From: Bacteroidota bacterium
Lineage (GTDB): Bacteria > Bacteroidota > Bacteroidia > Chitinophagales > Chitinophagaceae
DNA length: 64,000 nt
Assembly: GCA_028876495.1 (NCBI GenBank)
Contig: JAGWRO010000089.1
Coordinates: forward strand, 62,001 to 126,000
Direction: 5' to 3'
In this document: positions 1 to 9,294 of the stretch, in pieces
Layout: each line of letters starts with the position of its first letter
Numbering within the stretch: the stretch's first letter is position 1
The notes under the pieces: generated by a model
Told to the model about the DNA's origin: nothing
Seen by the model: only the letters and a program-made list of their open reading frames with translations
Databases searched by the model: none
Position numbers and translations under genes: made by a program

Positions 1-567
1 ATCGCATCTATGCTTACTTCAATAATAGTCAGTGCCCTTGCTTTTTCTTATTCAAAAAAGATGATTACAGAAGAAAGAAAGCATATTTATGTATTAGATA
101 AAAACATCCCGCTGGTAGCAGTCAGTACTAACATTGAGGACAACAGGGAAGTAGAGTACAAAGCAGATGTAGAAACTTTTCATCAGCTTTTTTTTACCCT
201 TCCACCGGATGATAAATTTATTGAAAACCAACTGCAAAAGGCAATGTACTTAATTGATGCTTCTGGGATAGCGCAGTATAATACCCTTAAAGAAAAAGGG
301 TATTATACCAATCTCGTTGCAACAAGCAGTATCAGCACTTGTACCATGGATAGTATTCAGCTTGATATGAATACAGGACATTTTATTTTCTATGGCAAAC
401 AGAAGATTCAACGACCGTCCATGATAACCATTCGCTCCCTTATCACAGAAGGCTGGCTGATTGATCAGCCCCGAACAGATAATAATCCTCATGGAGTTTT
501 AATTACCAAATGGAAGACTCTTGAAAATAAAGATTTAGAAAATGAAGCTAAAAAACTTTTTCAATAA
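1..567 (+). CDS. traK: Conjugative transposon protein TraK (5' end cut by window)
   Basis: TraK is a component of the Bacteroidota conjugative type IV secretion channel, a bitopic inner-membrane protein in the VirB8-like position. The frame is open from base 1 with no start codon, and the first visible residues are the end of a hydrophobic segment followed by a soluble domain ending near KKLFQ. About 20 N-terminal residues appear to be missing, because family members are a little over 200 residues long. The next gene starts inside its last 26 bases, so the two are probably translationally coupled. Family assignment rests on sequence character and on the gene order K-L-M-N. Confidence 0.8.
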   Translation: MASMLTSIIVSALAFSYSKKMITEERKHIYVLDKNIPLVAVSTNIEDNREVEYKADVETFHQLFFTLPPDDKFIENQLQKAMYLIDASGIAQYNTLKEKGYYTNLVATSSISTCTMDSIQLDMNTGHFIFYGKQKIQRPSMITIRSLITEGWLIDQPRTDNNPHGVLITKWKTLENKDLENEAKKLFQ

Positions 568-1054
568 CCAAAGGAGAAATGACTTTGTCCGGGAAATCAA
601 AAATGACTTTAAACCAATTTGGGAAAAAGTAACCGTACCCATAAAAACTCATGCAAAGAAGAATCCTCAAAGAACATTTTTTCTTATGATCACTATTGTC
701 ATCCTTAACATAATCATCTTATTCTTTTTCACAGATGCTTTTAAAACTAAAGGGAAAACTGGAATAACAGATTTTAAATCCCTGGATTTTAAATATGGAA
801 GTAGTAAAGGAGCAACACCCGATATACCATTTTCATTTGAAAATATCAGAAAGGTTAAAGCCATGAAAGACACATTGGCCTATTTGCTGTCCTTAAAAAG
901 GATGACGTTCCAGGACACATTGACCTTTGTACGTGTCATGGATGAATTTCAAAAGATTAGTTCGGGAACCAGCGGTATCCCCACTTTAAAATTAGAAGAT
1001 CTAAGAAAATCCGGGCAGTTTGATAAGTCGGCAAAAGATTCAGCAATTAAATAA
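542..1054 (+). CDS. Small membrane protein in the TraL position
   Basis: This 170-residue protein has a basic cytoplasmic N-terminus (about residues 1-45), one hydrophobic segment (about 47-66) and a soluble C-terminal part. It lies between traK and traM, exactly where CTnDOT-type elements carry traL, and overlaps traK by 26 bases. TraL (DUF3989) proteins are usually shorter, near 100 residues, so either this is a longer relative or an unrelated accessory membrane protein of the transfer complex. The function is inferred from position only. Confidence 0.6.
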   Translation: MKLKNFFNNQRRNDFVREIKNDFKPIWEKVTVPIKTHAKKNPQRTFFLMITIVILNIIILFFFTDAFKTKGKTGITDFKSLDFKYGSSKGATPDIPFSFENIRKVKAMKDTLAYLLSLKRMTFQDTLTFVRVMDEFQKISSGTSGIPTLKLEDLRKSGQFDKSAKDSAIK

Positions 1055-1074
1055 TAGTGATAAAATATTTAAAA

Positions 1075-2355
1075 ATGAAAATCAATTTTAAACAACCCAA
1101 ATACTTGATTCCATTGATTATTCTGCCCTTTTTAATTTTCGGTTTTTTTGTTCTCGGTGGCAAGATGAATGCAGATCAAAAAGTAATTCCTGATGAAAAG
1201 TTCGAGGGTATTAATACCAATATGCCTGGGGTGGACACCAGTATTTCGAAAGGGGAAATCAAAGATAAATTTTCAGCCTACCAACAGGCGTTTAAAAACG
1301 TAACCGATCAATCTGCAATGGGAGATATGGTTAAACCAGGATCCGGAGTTCAGGGTTTTGATTATGCATCATCATATACTTTGGCCGATAAACAAAGGTT
1401 GGAAGCCCAAAGAAGGATGGATAGTTTAAACCAAGTTCTAAAATTCGGACAATCTAAAATACAAACTAAAATAGCACAATATAACAGGTCGGGCGGATTT
1501 GATGAATCCGGAGAAACAACGGAAAGAAATTCGGCTGATGATTATTTGCCAAATAAAAATGAAAGCGGGGAATTACTTCTCAACAAATTATTGAAGAAAC
1601 AGCAACAGGATAGTAAACCAACATTTAATAAGGATAATGAAAACCCTGGTTCTTATGAAAGCCAGATGCGCGTTTTTCATGAACAGATGAGATACCTGGA
1701 TAGTATGCAACATACGAATGAAGTACCCACATCAAATTGTAAGAGTGAAGCAAAATACAAAACATTCAATAAAGATTTTAATCCGAAAAAGGATACTTCG
1801 TTTAAACCGTTGCCCATTTCTTCTTCAAATGCAAAAGGACAAAATGTATTTAATACGGTCCGCAATTTTGAAGATGACGATGACAACATTGCTGCCATGA
1901 TTGATCAGGATGTAAAAGCAACTTTGGGATCAAGGGTTAGAATACGTTTATTAAAAGATATGTATGTCGGTGATTACCTAATAAAAAGAGGAACCTATAT
2001 CTATGGTGTGGTTACAGGCTTTCAAAAACAAAGAGTGAATATCAGTATCGCGCAGGTACTTTATAATCAAACATCGCTTCCTGTTAAAATAGATTTATTC
2101 GATAATGACGGATACTTAGGTTTATATGTTCCCGGGAGCAACTTTCGTGAATTTTCAAAAGAAATTGGAACACAGTCCACTCAGGGTTTATCGCAAGTGG
2201 CTACTCCGGATAATTCAAATGTAAAAATGAATATACTTAGCCGGCTATTCAATACCACTACCACTACTTTATCTAATTTAATTAAAAACGACAAAGCCTT
2301 TTTAAAGTACGACTATATCGTTTATCTCAAAGACAACAGGACTTCGAATTATTAA
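1075..2355 (+). CDS. traM: Conjugative transposon protein TraM
   Basis: TraM is a structural protein of the Bacteroidota conjugation machinery, anchored in the inner membrane with a large periplasmic part, comparable to VirB10. I chose the ATG at 1075 (MKINFKQPKY) over the GTG at 1057 because it directly precedes the basic segment and the single hydrophobic helix (about residues 12-30). A long hydrophilic, Gln/Ser-rich linker follows, then a conserved C-terminal domain (about 275-425) with the motif IKRGTYIYG, typical of TraM C-termini. It sits 20 bases from traL-like and 19 bases from traN in one operon. Confidence 0.85.
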   Translation: MKINFKQPKYLIPLIILPFLIFGFFVLGGKMNADQKVIPDEKFEGINTNMPGVDTSISKGEIKDKFSAYQQAFKNVTDQSAMGDMVKPGSGVQGFDYASSYTLADKQRLEAQRRMDSLNQVLKFGQSKIQTKIAQYNRSGGFDESGETTERNSADDYLPNKNESGELLLNKLLKKQQQDSKPTFNKDNENPGSYESQMRVFHEQMRYLDSMQHTNEVPTSNCKSEAKYKTFNKDFNPKKDTSFKPLPISSSNAKGQNVFNTVRNFEDDDDNIAAMIDQDVKATLGSRVRIRLLKDMYVGDYLIKRGTYIYGVVTGFQKQRVNISIAQVLYNQTSLPVKIDLFDNDGYLGLYVPGSNFREFSKEIGTQSTQGLSQVATPDNSNVKMNILSRLFNTTTTTLSNLIKNDKAFLKYDYIVYLKDNRTSNY

Positions 2356-2374
2356 TCACTCTAAAAAATATAAC

Positions 2375-3244
2375 ATGCAAAAGATAATAACTCTATTTTG
2401 TTTCTTGTATATCATTCAAAATTCTTACGCTCAAACTCCAAATTATACTGTGCTTACCAACAATATAGCAATCAATGAAAAAAATATAAATCGGGTTACC
2501 ATTCCGGCGAATGCAACCGTGCATTTTGTATCGCCTGAACCTATTCAATATGTGGATATTTCTTCTCCGGATATTCAAGGAGACTTACCTGAAAAAAATA
2601 TTTTTCGTTTGCGTCCGGATGGTGATAAAATCCATCCTGGTGATAATTTTACGATAGCCATAGTTACACAGGTTTACATTTCAGTTTATAAGTTAATAGT
2701 GGCAAATCCTTTGAACAATGATAGTACTCTTAAAAATGAAGCTTATGTTATTTCTATTAATCCCAATGATGCCGTTCAGGTAAATCAATCAGATGTATTA
2801 AACAACCAACAATGCTTTGATTTAGCCATAAAGGCAATACAGAAAAAGCAGAATATTTTCAATATTGGTACTAAGGCTTATGGAATGAAAATGTATGTAA
2901 CCAATATTTATTCAATCGGAGACTATATCATGATTAGGTTGGAAGCTAAAAATAAAACAAGGCTCCCCTTTGATATAGATCAAATCAGGTTTAAAATAAT
3001 GGATAAGCATCAAATCAAAGCAACCATCAGCCAGGATATAGAGTTAAAGCCTGTTTATAGCTTGTACCGATCTGAAGGAGGAATTATCACTAACAAGTTT
3101 AGTGACTTTTTCATCTTCAAAAAATTTACTTTCCCAGCACAAAAATTACTTCAGATAGAAATGACGGAAAAACAATATTCAGGAAGACACCTTAGTCTTA
3201 AAGTTGAGTACAATCAGATTTTAAAATCTGAACAATTAGATTAA
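2375..3244 (+). CDS. traN: Conjugative transposon protein TraN (DUF4138)
   Basis: TraN is a secreted protein of the conjugation channel, the functional counterpart of VirB9. The sequence begins with a signal peptide (about residues 1-19, ending near SYAQ), followed by a beta-rich domain in which TIPANATVHFVSPEP resembles the start of DUF4138. It is 289 residues, close to the usual family length. It is the last gene of the traK-L-M-N run; a gap of about 100 bases without a gene separates it from the coupling ATPase. Confidence 0.82.
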   Translation: MQKIITLFCFLYIIQNSYAQTPNYTVLTNNIAINEKNINRVTIPANATVHFVSPEPIQYVDISSPDIQGDLPEKNIFRLRPDGDKIHPGDNFTIAIVTQVYISVYKLIVANPLNNDSTLKNEAYVISINPNDAVQVNQSDVLNNQQCFDLAIKAIQKKQNIFNIGTKAYGMKMYVTNIYSIGDYIMIRLEAKNKTRLPFDIDQIRFKIMDKHQIKATISQDIELKPVYSLYRSEGGIITNKFSDFFIFKKFTFPAQKLLQIEMTEKQYSGRHLSLKVEYNQILKSEQLD

Positions 3245-3347
3245 TTGAAAATCTTTGGTACTAAAAATATATTGTCAATATTAATTTTTCAAGGACCTGC
3301 TTTATTGTGAATACGTTTGGTAGTTTTAAAAATCAGCAAATTAATAA

Positions 3348-5279
3348 ATGGAAGAAAGCCAACATCTGAAAAAAATTTATGGGATGTTTGAAATGATCAT
3401 CTACCTGTACATTTTTTTAGATGTTTACATCAATACACTTTCCCTAAATTACAATCACTCTAAATTAGCAATAAAAATTAATTCCAAACTTTGGAGGCTA
3501 CATGTTTTCACGGATGTAATCCTTAGCCATGCTGTATTATTGGGCATCATCATGATGGTAGCATTAGGCGCTAATGCAAGAAAAAATCTGGAGTATGATT
3601 TTTATAAACATTTCTTTTATCCATTTTTAATTGGCGGTTATTTATATGGCAGCAGTCTCATCGTAATACAGAAATATGACGGCTGGACACAAGTAGCCTT
3701 TTATGGCTTAACCTATTTATTCGGTGCTGTCATACTGCACGTTTCATTCGCTAATTTGACAAAAAGAATAAAGGCAAAGCTTAAAAAGGATTTATGGAAT
3801 GTGCAGGAAGAAAGTTTTTTACAAAACACAGAACTAGTTGAGAGTTCTGATGTTTTTAACCTTCCCATTCAGTTTGTTTACAAAAAGAAAGTGCATGACG
3901 GATGGATGAATATTAATCCATTCAGAGGGATAATGGTTTTGGGTGTCCCTGGATCCGGTAAATCTGAAAGTGTAATAGTTCCGGGAATAAAGCAATTTCT
4001 GAAAAAAGGCTATTCCATGCTTGTCTATGATTTTAAATATCCGACACTTGCAGAAATTACTTATTATCATTACCTGCTAAATAAGCAATATGGAGGCCCC
4101 TTAAAAGATCATGTATTTCACTGCATCAATCTTGATAAAATTGAACATTCAAGACGCATTAATCCATTAATGCCTCAATATATAAATACCTTAGCTAAAG
4201 CAGGAGAAACTGCGGATGCTATTGTTTCGGCATTGAAAAAAGGAGAGAAGGGAAGCGGAGGCGGCTCTGATCAATTCTTCACACAATCTGCTATCAACTT
4301 TCTGTCAGCTTCCATTTATTTTCTGGCCCATAAAGAAAAAGGAAAATATTCATCATTGCCACATCTGTTAGCCTTTTTATCCCGGCCTTATGATATAATA
4401 TTTAATCACCTCTTTTCAATGCTGGAAGTACAAAGTCTTCTATCTCCTTTTCGTTCCGCATATGAGAATAAAGCATTCGAACAATTGGAAGGACAAATTG
4501 GTACTTTGAGAGTAAATATATCAAGGCTCGCAACACCTGAAAGTTTTTGGGTTTTTTCAGGTAATGACTTTGATTTAAAAATCAGTAATCCCAAAAGCGT
4601 GTTGGTTCTTGCCAACAATATTGATGGACAAAATATTAATAGTGCTTTCTATGCAGCAGTATTAAACAGGACTATAGCAGAAGTAAATTCAAGAGGTAAT
4701 AATCCTTGCGCTTTGATAATTGATGAAACGCCTACATTGTATCTGCATAAAATTGAAAATCTTATCGCCACGGCTAGGAGCAATAAAGTAGCTGTAATTC
4801 TGGGTTTACAGGAACTACCCCAGTTTAACCAGCAATATGGGAAATCAACCGCAGACACTATCTCATCACTCATGGGTAGTGTAATTTCCGGTGCAGTACG
4901 GTCAAAAGAAACGTTACAATGGCTCGAAACATTATTCGGGAAAATTAAACAAAATAATCTTGGCCTAAATATAGACAGGTCAAAAACCACGGTAAACATT
5001 AATGAACGAATGGATACAGTAATACCGGCCTCAAAAATCGCCAACCAAAATGCTGGTGAGGTGGTAGCCATTATTTCAAGAGATAATTATAACGATTTAA
5101 AAGAATATCAAACCAATACTTTTAAATGCAAAATTAAACTTGACCTTTCAGAAATTGAAGAAGAAAAAAGACAGTATAAGGTACTGCCCAAGTATTACGA
5201 CTTTGGGGGTGAGGAAAAGAAAAGAGGATTTTTATTAAAAAATTTGAAGAAGATTTATGCGGAAATTGAAAATTTATAA
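3348..5279 (+). CDS. Type IV coupling protein (VirD4/TraG-like DNA transfer ATPase)
   Basis: This is the ATPase that brings the relaxase-DNA complex to the secretion channel. Several hydrophobic segments occupy about residues 11-135. The nucleotide-binding domain follows, with a Walker A motif GVPGSGKS at residues 199-206 and a Walker B region LIIDETP near 457. The motif ILGLQELPQ downstream is typical of TraG/TraD family members. At 643 residues it has the usual length of Bacteroidota MobC/TraG-type coupling proteins. TraO, TraP and TraQ, which often follow TraN, are not found before it. No relaxase is seen in this window, so one should lie to the left or act in trans. Confidence 0.85.
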   Translation: MEESQHLKKIYGMFEMIIYLYIFLDVYINTLSLNYNHSKLAIKINSKLWRLHVFTDVILSHAVLLGIIMMVALGANARKNLEYDFYKHFFYPFLIGGYLYGSSLIVIQKYDGWTQVAFYGLTYLFGAVILHVSFANLTKRIKAKLKKDLWNVQEESFLQNTELVESSDVFNLPIQFVYKKKVHDGWMNINPFRGIMVLGVPGSGKSESVIVPGIKQFLKKGYSMLVYDFKYPTLAEITYYHYLLNKQYGGPLKDHVFHCINLDKIEHSRRINPLMPQYINTLAKAGETADAIVSALKKGEKGSGGGSDQFFTQSAINFLSASIYFLAHKEKGKYSSLPHLLAFLSRPYDIIFNHLFSMLEVQSLLSPFRSAYENKAFEQLEGQIGTLRVNISRLATPESFWVFSGNDFDLKISNPKSVLVLANNIDGQNINSAFYAAVLNRTIAEVNSRGNNPCALIIDETPTLYLHKIENLIATARSNKVAVILGLQELPQFNQQYGKSTADTISSLMGSVISGAVRSKETLQWLETLFGKIKQNNLGLNIDRSKTTVNINERMDTVIPASKIANQNAGEVVAIISRDNYNDLKEYQTNTFKCKIKLDLSEIEEEKRQYKVLPKYYDFGGEEKKRGFLLKNLKKIYAEIENL

Positions 5280-5677
5280 AGCCTTTCATTCTAGATAGCA
5301 AAACCAGAGAAGTCTGTATGTTTGATTTACTGGCCCTTTATATTCTCTAAAAACCTTCACTGCATTCAGGGAACGGGTTATCGAGAAGCAGAAGGGATGT
5401 AATCACAAATGATCCCTGACCATTCTTAAAGAATTTTAAGTAGGGGGTGTTTCCGAAAATCCCTTATCCCAGATGGAGGGTTAACTTATATGATTGATAA
5501 TGTCTTCAATGAATTGATTACCTGAACTTGTAGGTTTAGAAAGAGTGGATAACAAATTCATATTTGATTAACTTTAATTCGCAGCTTGTTTAACCATTGA
5601 AAGTAAGCAAGTATATCAATCTCGGCATTTATAACCAAATGTTATAAAAAGGCAGGATATTCAGCAATTTGTGAAGA
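5280..5677. other. Gene-free stretch between coupling gene and AbiE locus
   Basis: I see no open frame with coding character, no clear hairpin with a T-run and no repeat here. It separates the + strand transfer genes from the − strand AbiE genes, so both operons end in it. Confidence 0.5.
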
Positions 5678-6529
5678 CTAATTATATTTTATTTTGGCTG
5701 CCAGGTCATTGAAATATCCGGCGGACCAGATATCGGTTACCTGCCCATCGGGGATGAAGCGTACAATGTCTTCTTTTACACGGTCAAAAGAAACAGCGTT
5801 GATCCTATCCTGTAGCAGCTTTTGGAATTCAGCTGGTGACATGGTATCTTTTTTCCAGTCGCCACTGTCACGTGCTCGCGCAAGAAAATGGTTGAGGTGC
5901 AGTGGTACTCCTTTTTTGATATACCATTCCATATCATACCAATCCCTGCCCTTAACCCGTTGCTTCCATTTCCGGAATAGAAGAGCATGCATTTTTCCTG
6001 CAAAGAGGTCGGGAAGCGCAAAACATTTTACATAAAAGGAAAATGGTTTCAACAAAAGTTTTTCTTCGGTAATGAAACCGGGTGGTGGCAATTTATCCAC
6101 CTCAATTTTCACTTTAATGGCTGGAAACATCGCCAGCCCTTCCTGTGGTATTACACCCTCCAGTATCAATACTTTCCAGATGGTTTCTGCTTTCAGAAAA
6201 GCAGAATCAATATTGGTTTTTGCGGTCTTCTTTTTCTCCTTTACACTTACCTCCATCCCGGCTGCCCTGAATTCGGTGACAATTCCTTCCAGGTAGGGTT
6301 CCAGCGAAAAGTCCGGGTCCGGTTCCAGCAAGGAAAAATCAAGATCTTCCGAAAACCGGTCCAGACCATAAAGGATGCGTAGGCAGGTACCGCCGTAGAA
6401 GGCAGCCTTGTCAAAGAAGCCACTGCGGTACAACCCTGCCAGCGCAATCTCCTGTATGATTTCGCGTAGGGCCTGTTCTGCCTGCTCCTTACCCGCCGGA
6501 TGATATTGTTCGAGCCATTCTTTAATCAT
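5678..6529 (-). CDS. AbiEii-type nucleotidyltransferase toxin
   Basis: AbiEii/AbiGii proteins are nucleotidyltransferase-fold toxins of type IV toxin-antitoxin systems; several members block growth by modifying tRNA ends, which stops phage propagation. The 283-residue protein carries the family signature: GGT at residues 46-48 followed by EDLDFSL, with the metal-binding aspartates at about 62 and 64. Its start codon overlaps the stop of the AbiEi gene by four bases, the usual arrangement with antitoxin first. The pair is visibly more GC-rich than the surrounding transfer genes, suggesting separate acquisition. Phage defence or element maintenance is inferred from the family. Confidence 0.88.
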   Translation of the reverse strand: MIKEWLEQYHPAGKEQAEQALREIIQEIALAGLYRSGFFDKAAFYGGTCLRILYGLDRFSEDLDFSLLEPDPDFSLEPYLEGIVTEFRAAGMEVSVKEKKKTAKTNIDSAFLKAETIWKVLILEGVIPQEGLAMFPAIKVKIEVDKLPPPGFITEEKLLLKPFSFYVKCFALPDLFAGKMHALLFRKWKQRVKGRDWYDMEWYIKKGVPLHLNHFLARARDSGDWKKDTMSPAEFQKLLQDRINAVSFDRVKEDIVRFIPDGQVTDIWSAGYFNDLAAKIKYN

Positions 6530-7164
6530 AAACTTTTCAATGTTTTAACGAGTATAGCAAGGCTTTCCATTTTTGGGGCTTCCGGTATCCAGGAAGTTAT
6601 CTTTGAGACATCAAGGTTATGAAGCATATTTTCATCCATACGCAGGTCTTCGAGCAACAATTCCGTTGCCTGAAGCACGCTTCGAAGCAATATGCCGGGG
6701 GTGGTGGCCACGAGGTCACACAGTGCCTTTTCAGCTGAGGCCACCAGCGCTGACTGGTCCTTTGCCAGTTCCACCTGCCGGATCCCGTAAGCGTAATAAG
6801 GCAGGGGAAGGTGGGTGTAGGTAAACTTACCCTCCGGCGTCTGGTACACCTTGCTTTTTTGGGTGGTAACGGAGCTGATCTCATATACCCGTTCCGGGAT
6901 AAGGCCGTGCCAGGACAGGGCTGCTTGGAGCGATACATAACTGGGGCCTGCAAGGTGGTTGGCCAGCAAAAATGGTTCAGGTGTGGCCATGTTCAGCCGG
7001 GGGCCGGGAATGTAAATGCCTCTTTTCAGGCGGGTCAGCAGTCCCTGTTTTACCAGTTCATGGATCTTGTCCCACGGTCTCTTATAGTCCTGCAACGCAT
7101 CAAGCAGCACCTGCCTTGAAAGCGGCTGCCCTGCATATTGTTGTATGGTTTCCCTGAATTCCAT
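6526..7164 (-). CDS. AbiEi-type antitoxin and transcriptional repressor
   Basis: AbiEi antitoxins have an N-terminal winged-helix domain that represses their own operon and a C-terminal domain that neutralises the toxin. Here about residues 1-55 look like the winged helix (VKQGLLTRLKRGIY is typical for the wing) and the remainder like the antitoxin domain, with SYVSLQAALSWHGLIPE as a recognisable core. The length of 212 residues is normal. It is the first gene of the pair and overlaps the toxin by four bases. Two inverted repeats directly upstream are good candidates for its operators. Confidence 0.88.
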   Translation of the reverse strand: MEFRETIQQYAGQPLSRQVLLDALQDYKRPWDKIHELVKQGLLTRLKRGIYIPGPRLNMATPEPFLLANHLAGPSYVSLQAALSWHGLIPERVYEISSVTTQKSKVYQTPEGKFTYTHLPLPYYAYGIRQVELAKDQSALVASAEKALCDLVATTPGILLRSVLQATELLLEDLRMDENMLHNLDVSKITSWIPEAPKMESLAILVKTLKSL

Positions 7165-7185
7165 TATGTAAAATTAATAACTATA

Positions 7186-7267
7186 TATCGGAAAATAACC
7201 GATAATTGAATTATTTTTGGACATATAAATGTAAATTTTAGATCAGAATATCGGAAATAATCCGAAA
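7186..7267. promoter_or_regulatory. Two inverted-repeat operator candidates of the AbiE operon
   Basis: Site 1 (7186-7204) has perfect arms TATCGG and CCGATA around a 7-base AT spacer. Site 2 (about 7249-7267) has arms TCGGA and TCCGA around AATAA and shares the core TATCGGAAA. They lie 22-100 bases upstream of the AbiEi start. AbiEi proteins are known to autoregulate by binding paired inverted repeats upstream of their genes, which fits this layout. Confidence 0.65.
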
Positions 7268-7422
7268 ATCGGGTAAAAAATTTACAACAAATAAAAATGA
7301 AACTAGCAACTTATAGGGAATGTGTGTAGCAATAAAGAAAGAAAAATATACGCTTCCTTGTCTATTATTTTTTTGAAGATCATATGGCTAATAAAAATGG
7401 TTATTAATAATAATGCTGTTTT

Positions 7423-8106
7423 TTATTTCTGACATTGTTTCAGGTACGAGAGTTTTTCCGGAATCAGGAAGTATCTACTAATTGCCTCTAACAAAGGAAG
7501 TGGGTCGATGAATTTGCCGTTTTCCTTAATTGCAAAATGCAGATGTGGTGCAGTCACAGCTCCCGTCGCTCCACTAATTGCAATGGTATTACCAGCAAAA
7601 ACCAAATCTCCGGGACGGCATAAAAATTTACTTAAATGGCAATAGATACTTTCAATTCTATTTTCATGTTGAATAATTAAATAATTTCCTGCCCTTTTAT
7701 CATAACCTTCCTTTGCAATAATTCCATTTGCAATCGTCTTTACAATTTTATAATCGGCTTTTAAATCTATTCCTTCATGAAAAATTTCTTTGTGATAAAC
7801 GGGATGGAACCGTTCACCAAAACCCGATGTTACGTACTGCATTCCATTCAATGGCAGGGAAACGGCTTTGTTTGATTTTAAATCTGATTCTTTTCTGAAA
7901 TCAACTTCCTTTTTTGGCTTGCTTGTTTGAATATAATCAAACTCATTATTTTTCCCAGGTATCTTCTGAGTACGAGAGCCAAGGATTCTTTGGTTACCAT
8001 GAGCTTCGGGCGTGACAATTGTTCTTCCTTTTTGTGAAATCGTTATTAGTTGTGCATAAGAATCGGTTCCTTTAAATAATAATATTATTAATAAAAATTT
8101 TATCAT
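7423..8106 (-). CDS. Secreted M23-family peptidoglycan endopeptidase
   Basis: M23 peptidases are zinc endopeptidases that cut peptidoglycan cross-links. A signal peptide (residues 1-18, ending near SYAQ) is followed by a linker and a LytM domain starting about residue 85. Metal ligands are visible in FHEGIDL (H and D) and in PHLHFAI (the HxH pair). The 227-residue protein lies opposite in direction to the DNA-processing genes that follow, with only 52 bases between the divergent starts. In conjugative elements such enzymes open the cell wall for assembly of the transfer channel; that role here is inferred from context. Confidence 0.85.
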   Translation of the reverse strand: MIKFLLIILLFKGTDSYAQLITISQKGRTIVTPEAHGNQRILGSRTQKIPGKNNEFDYIQTSKPKKEVDFRKESDLKSNKAVSLPLNGMQYVTSGFGERFHPVYHKEIFHEGIDLKADYKIVKTIANGIIAKEGYDKRAGNYLIIQHENRIESIYCHLSKFLCRPGDLVFAGNTIAISGATGAVTAPHLHFAIKENGKFIDPLPLLEAISRYFLIPEKLSYLKQCQK

Positions 8107-8158
8107 AAATTTGATTTTTAGAACTTAAAGTAATAAATTTACCTTAAAATAATATGAA

Positions 8159-9244
8159 ATGACGCAATTTTCAATTGAAGAACTTCCTGAAAAGCAGCTG
8201 GAACTGGTGGGGCTTACTAAAAAAGATATTTTAAACTTGCCTCCAAGGACTTTTAACGCATTAATGTCGGGAAACAGAACTTCTTTAATTAGATTTAATA
8301 AGTTAAATGTACCAGGATTGGAAGGGGGCTCATTGGATGCAAAACTTTCTTTGCAAAGAAAACCGGATGGCAGTGTAGCGATCCGTTTCCATCCTATCAA
8401 TCAAATGCCGAAAAACACCTTTAACCTTACTAAAGACGAAATAGACCAATTAAATAATGGAACCAATTTTATTCAGAAACAATTTGCAAACGGAAGGGAA
8501 TATCTTGTTGGTATTGATAAACAAACCAATGAATATATTGCTATCAATAAAGATTCTATTGAAGCGCCTGAAAAAATTAACGGAATTGAATTAACCGAAG
8601 CTCAGGTTAAAGATTTTAAAGAGGGACGTGATATAAAAGTGGGAGGCCAGAAATTCCGGTTAAACCCTAATGATGAATTAGGTATTGGTAGTACCGATAA
8701 AAATTCGATGCTTTCCAGTCTTGAATTCAAACATTCCAAATATAATTCCTCAGAGCTATTATTTGACCTTGCCCTCTTATCAACCGGCGCAGGATCCATT
8801 TTTATGATTGGACACCTTGCCGATTTATTGATCCTTACTACAGCCTCAGCAATAAGGGGCAAGAAAGAAAATAATATCAGTCAATTGGTAAACCAAAATA
8901 AAACACTTCGTGATGCACTTGCAAAAGCTTCACCAGCAATTGCCGGCAAAATTAAAAAAGGTGAATTTATATCTCCGAAGGAATTAAAACAAATGATCGA
9001 AAATCATTTAGACCGCCATATAGAAGTGGGAGCGATGGATGATTTGGAATTTAAACCTGGTTATCCTACAGGCGTAAATGCCACTGTAACAGACGAGAAT
9101 AAAACTGAAGAAGTAAAACAAAATCATAAGCCGGATATTTTACTTACACCCGATAAAATTGCGGGAGACGTAAAAGAAGAACATGCGGGTAAATCTAAAA
9201 TTATTAAAGATCAACCAAAGAAAAAATTCTCCATCAAATTGTAA
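8159..9244 (+). CDS. DUF4099/DUF3945 ICE protein
   Basis: This 361-residue protein matches a family found almost only on Bacteroidota mobile elements. The N-terminus (EELPEKQLELVGLTKKD) has the DUF4099 character, and two related segments follow with the pattern seen in DUF3945, for example YLVGIDKQTNEYIA and INGIELTEAQV. The C-terminal part is charged and low in complexity. Its biochemical role is unknown. It starts a same-strand run with the RadC-like protein, topoisomerase III and the methylase/helicase, so a role in element DNA maintenance is likely. Confidence 0.72.
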   Translation: MTQFSIEELPEKQLELVGLTKKDILNLPPRTFNALMSGNRTSLIRFNKLNVPGLEGGSLDAKLSLQRKPDGSVAIRFHPINQMPKNTFNLTKDEIDQLNNGTNFIQKQFANGREYLVGIDKQTNEYIAINKDSIEAPEKINGIELTEAQVKDFKEGRDIKVGGQKFRLNPNDELGIGSTDKNSMLSSLEFKHSKYNSSELLFDLALLSTGAGSIFMIGHLADLLILTTASAIRGKKENNISQLVNQNKTLRDALAKASPAIAGKIKKGEFISPKELKQMIENHLDRHIEVGAMDDLEFKPGYPTGVNATVTDENKTEEVKQNHKPDILLTPDKIAGDVKEEHAGKSKIIKDQPKKKFSIKL

Positions 9245-9294
9245 ATAAAAAAGATTTTTCAATTAATACTTTCAATTGAAAATTGGTAAACCTC

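Noticed and set aside
5694-7157. Several + strand frames of 60-131 codons over the AbiE genes
   Set aside because: They are the complement of clearly recognised AbiEi/AbiEii genes; long frames are expected there because of higher GC.
7165-7422. Possible further gene upstream of the AbiE operon
   Set aside because: No frame of useful length; the region is explained by operators and promoter of AbiE.
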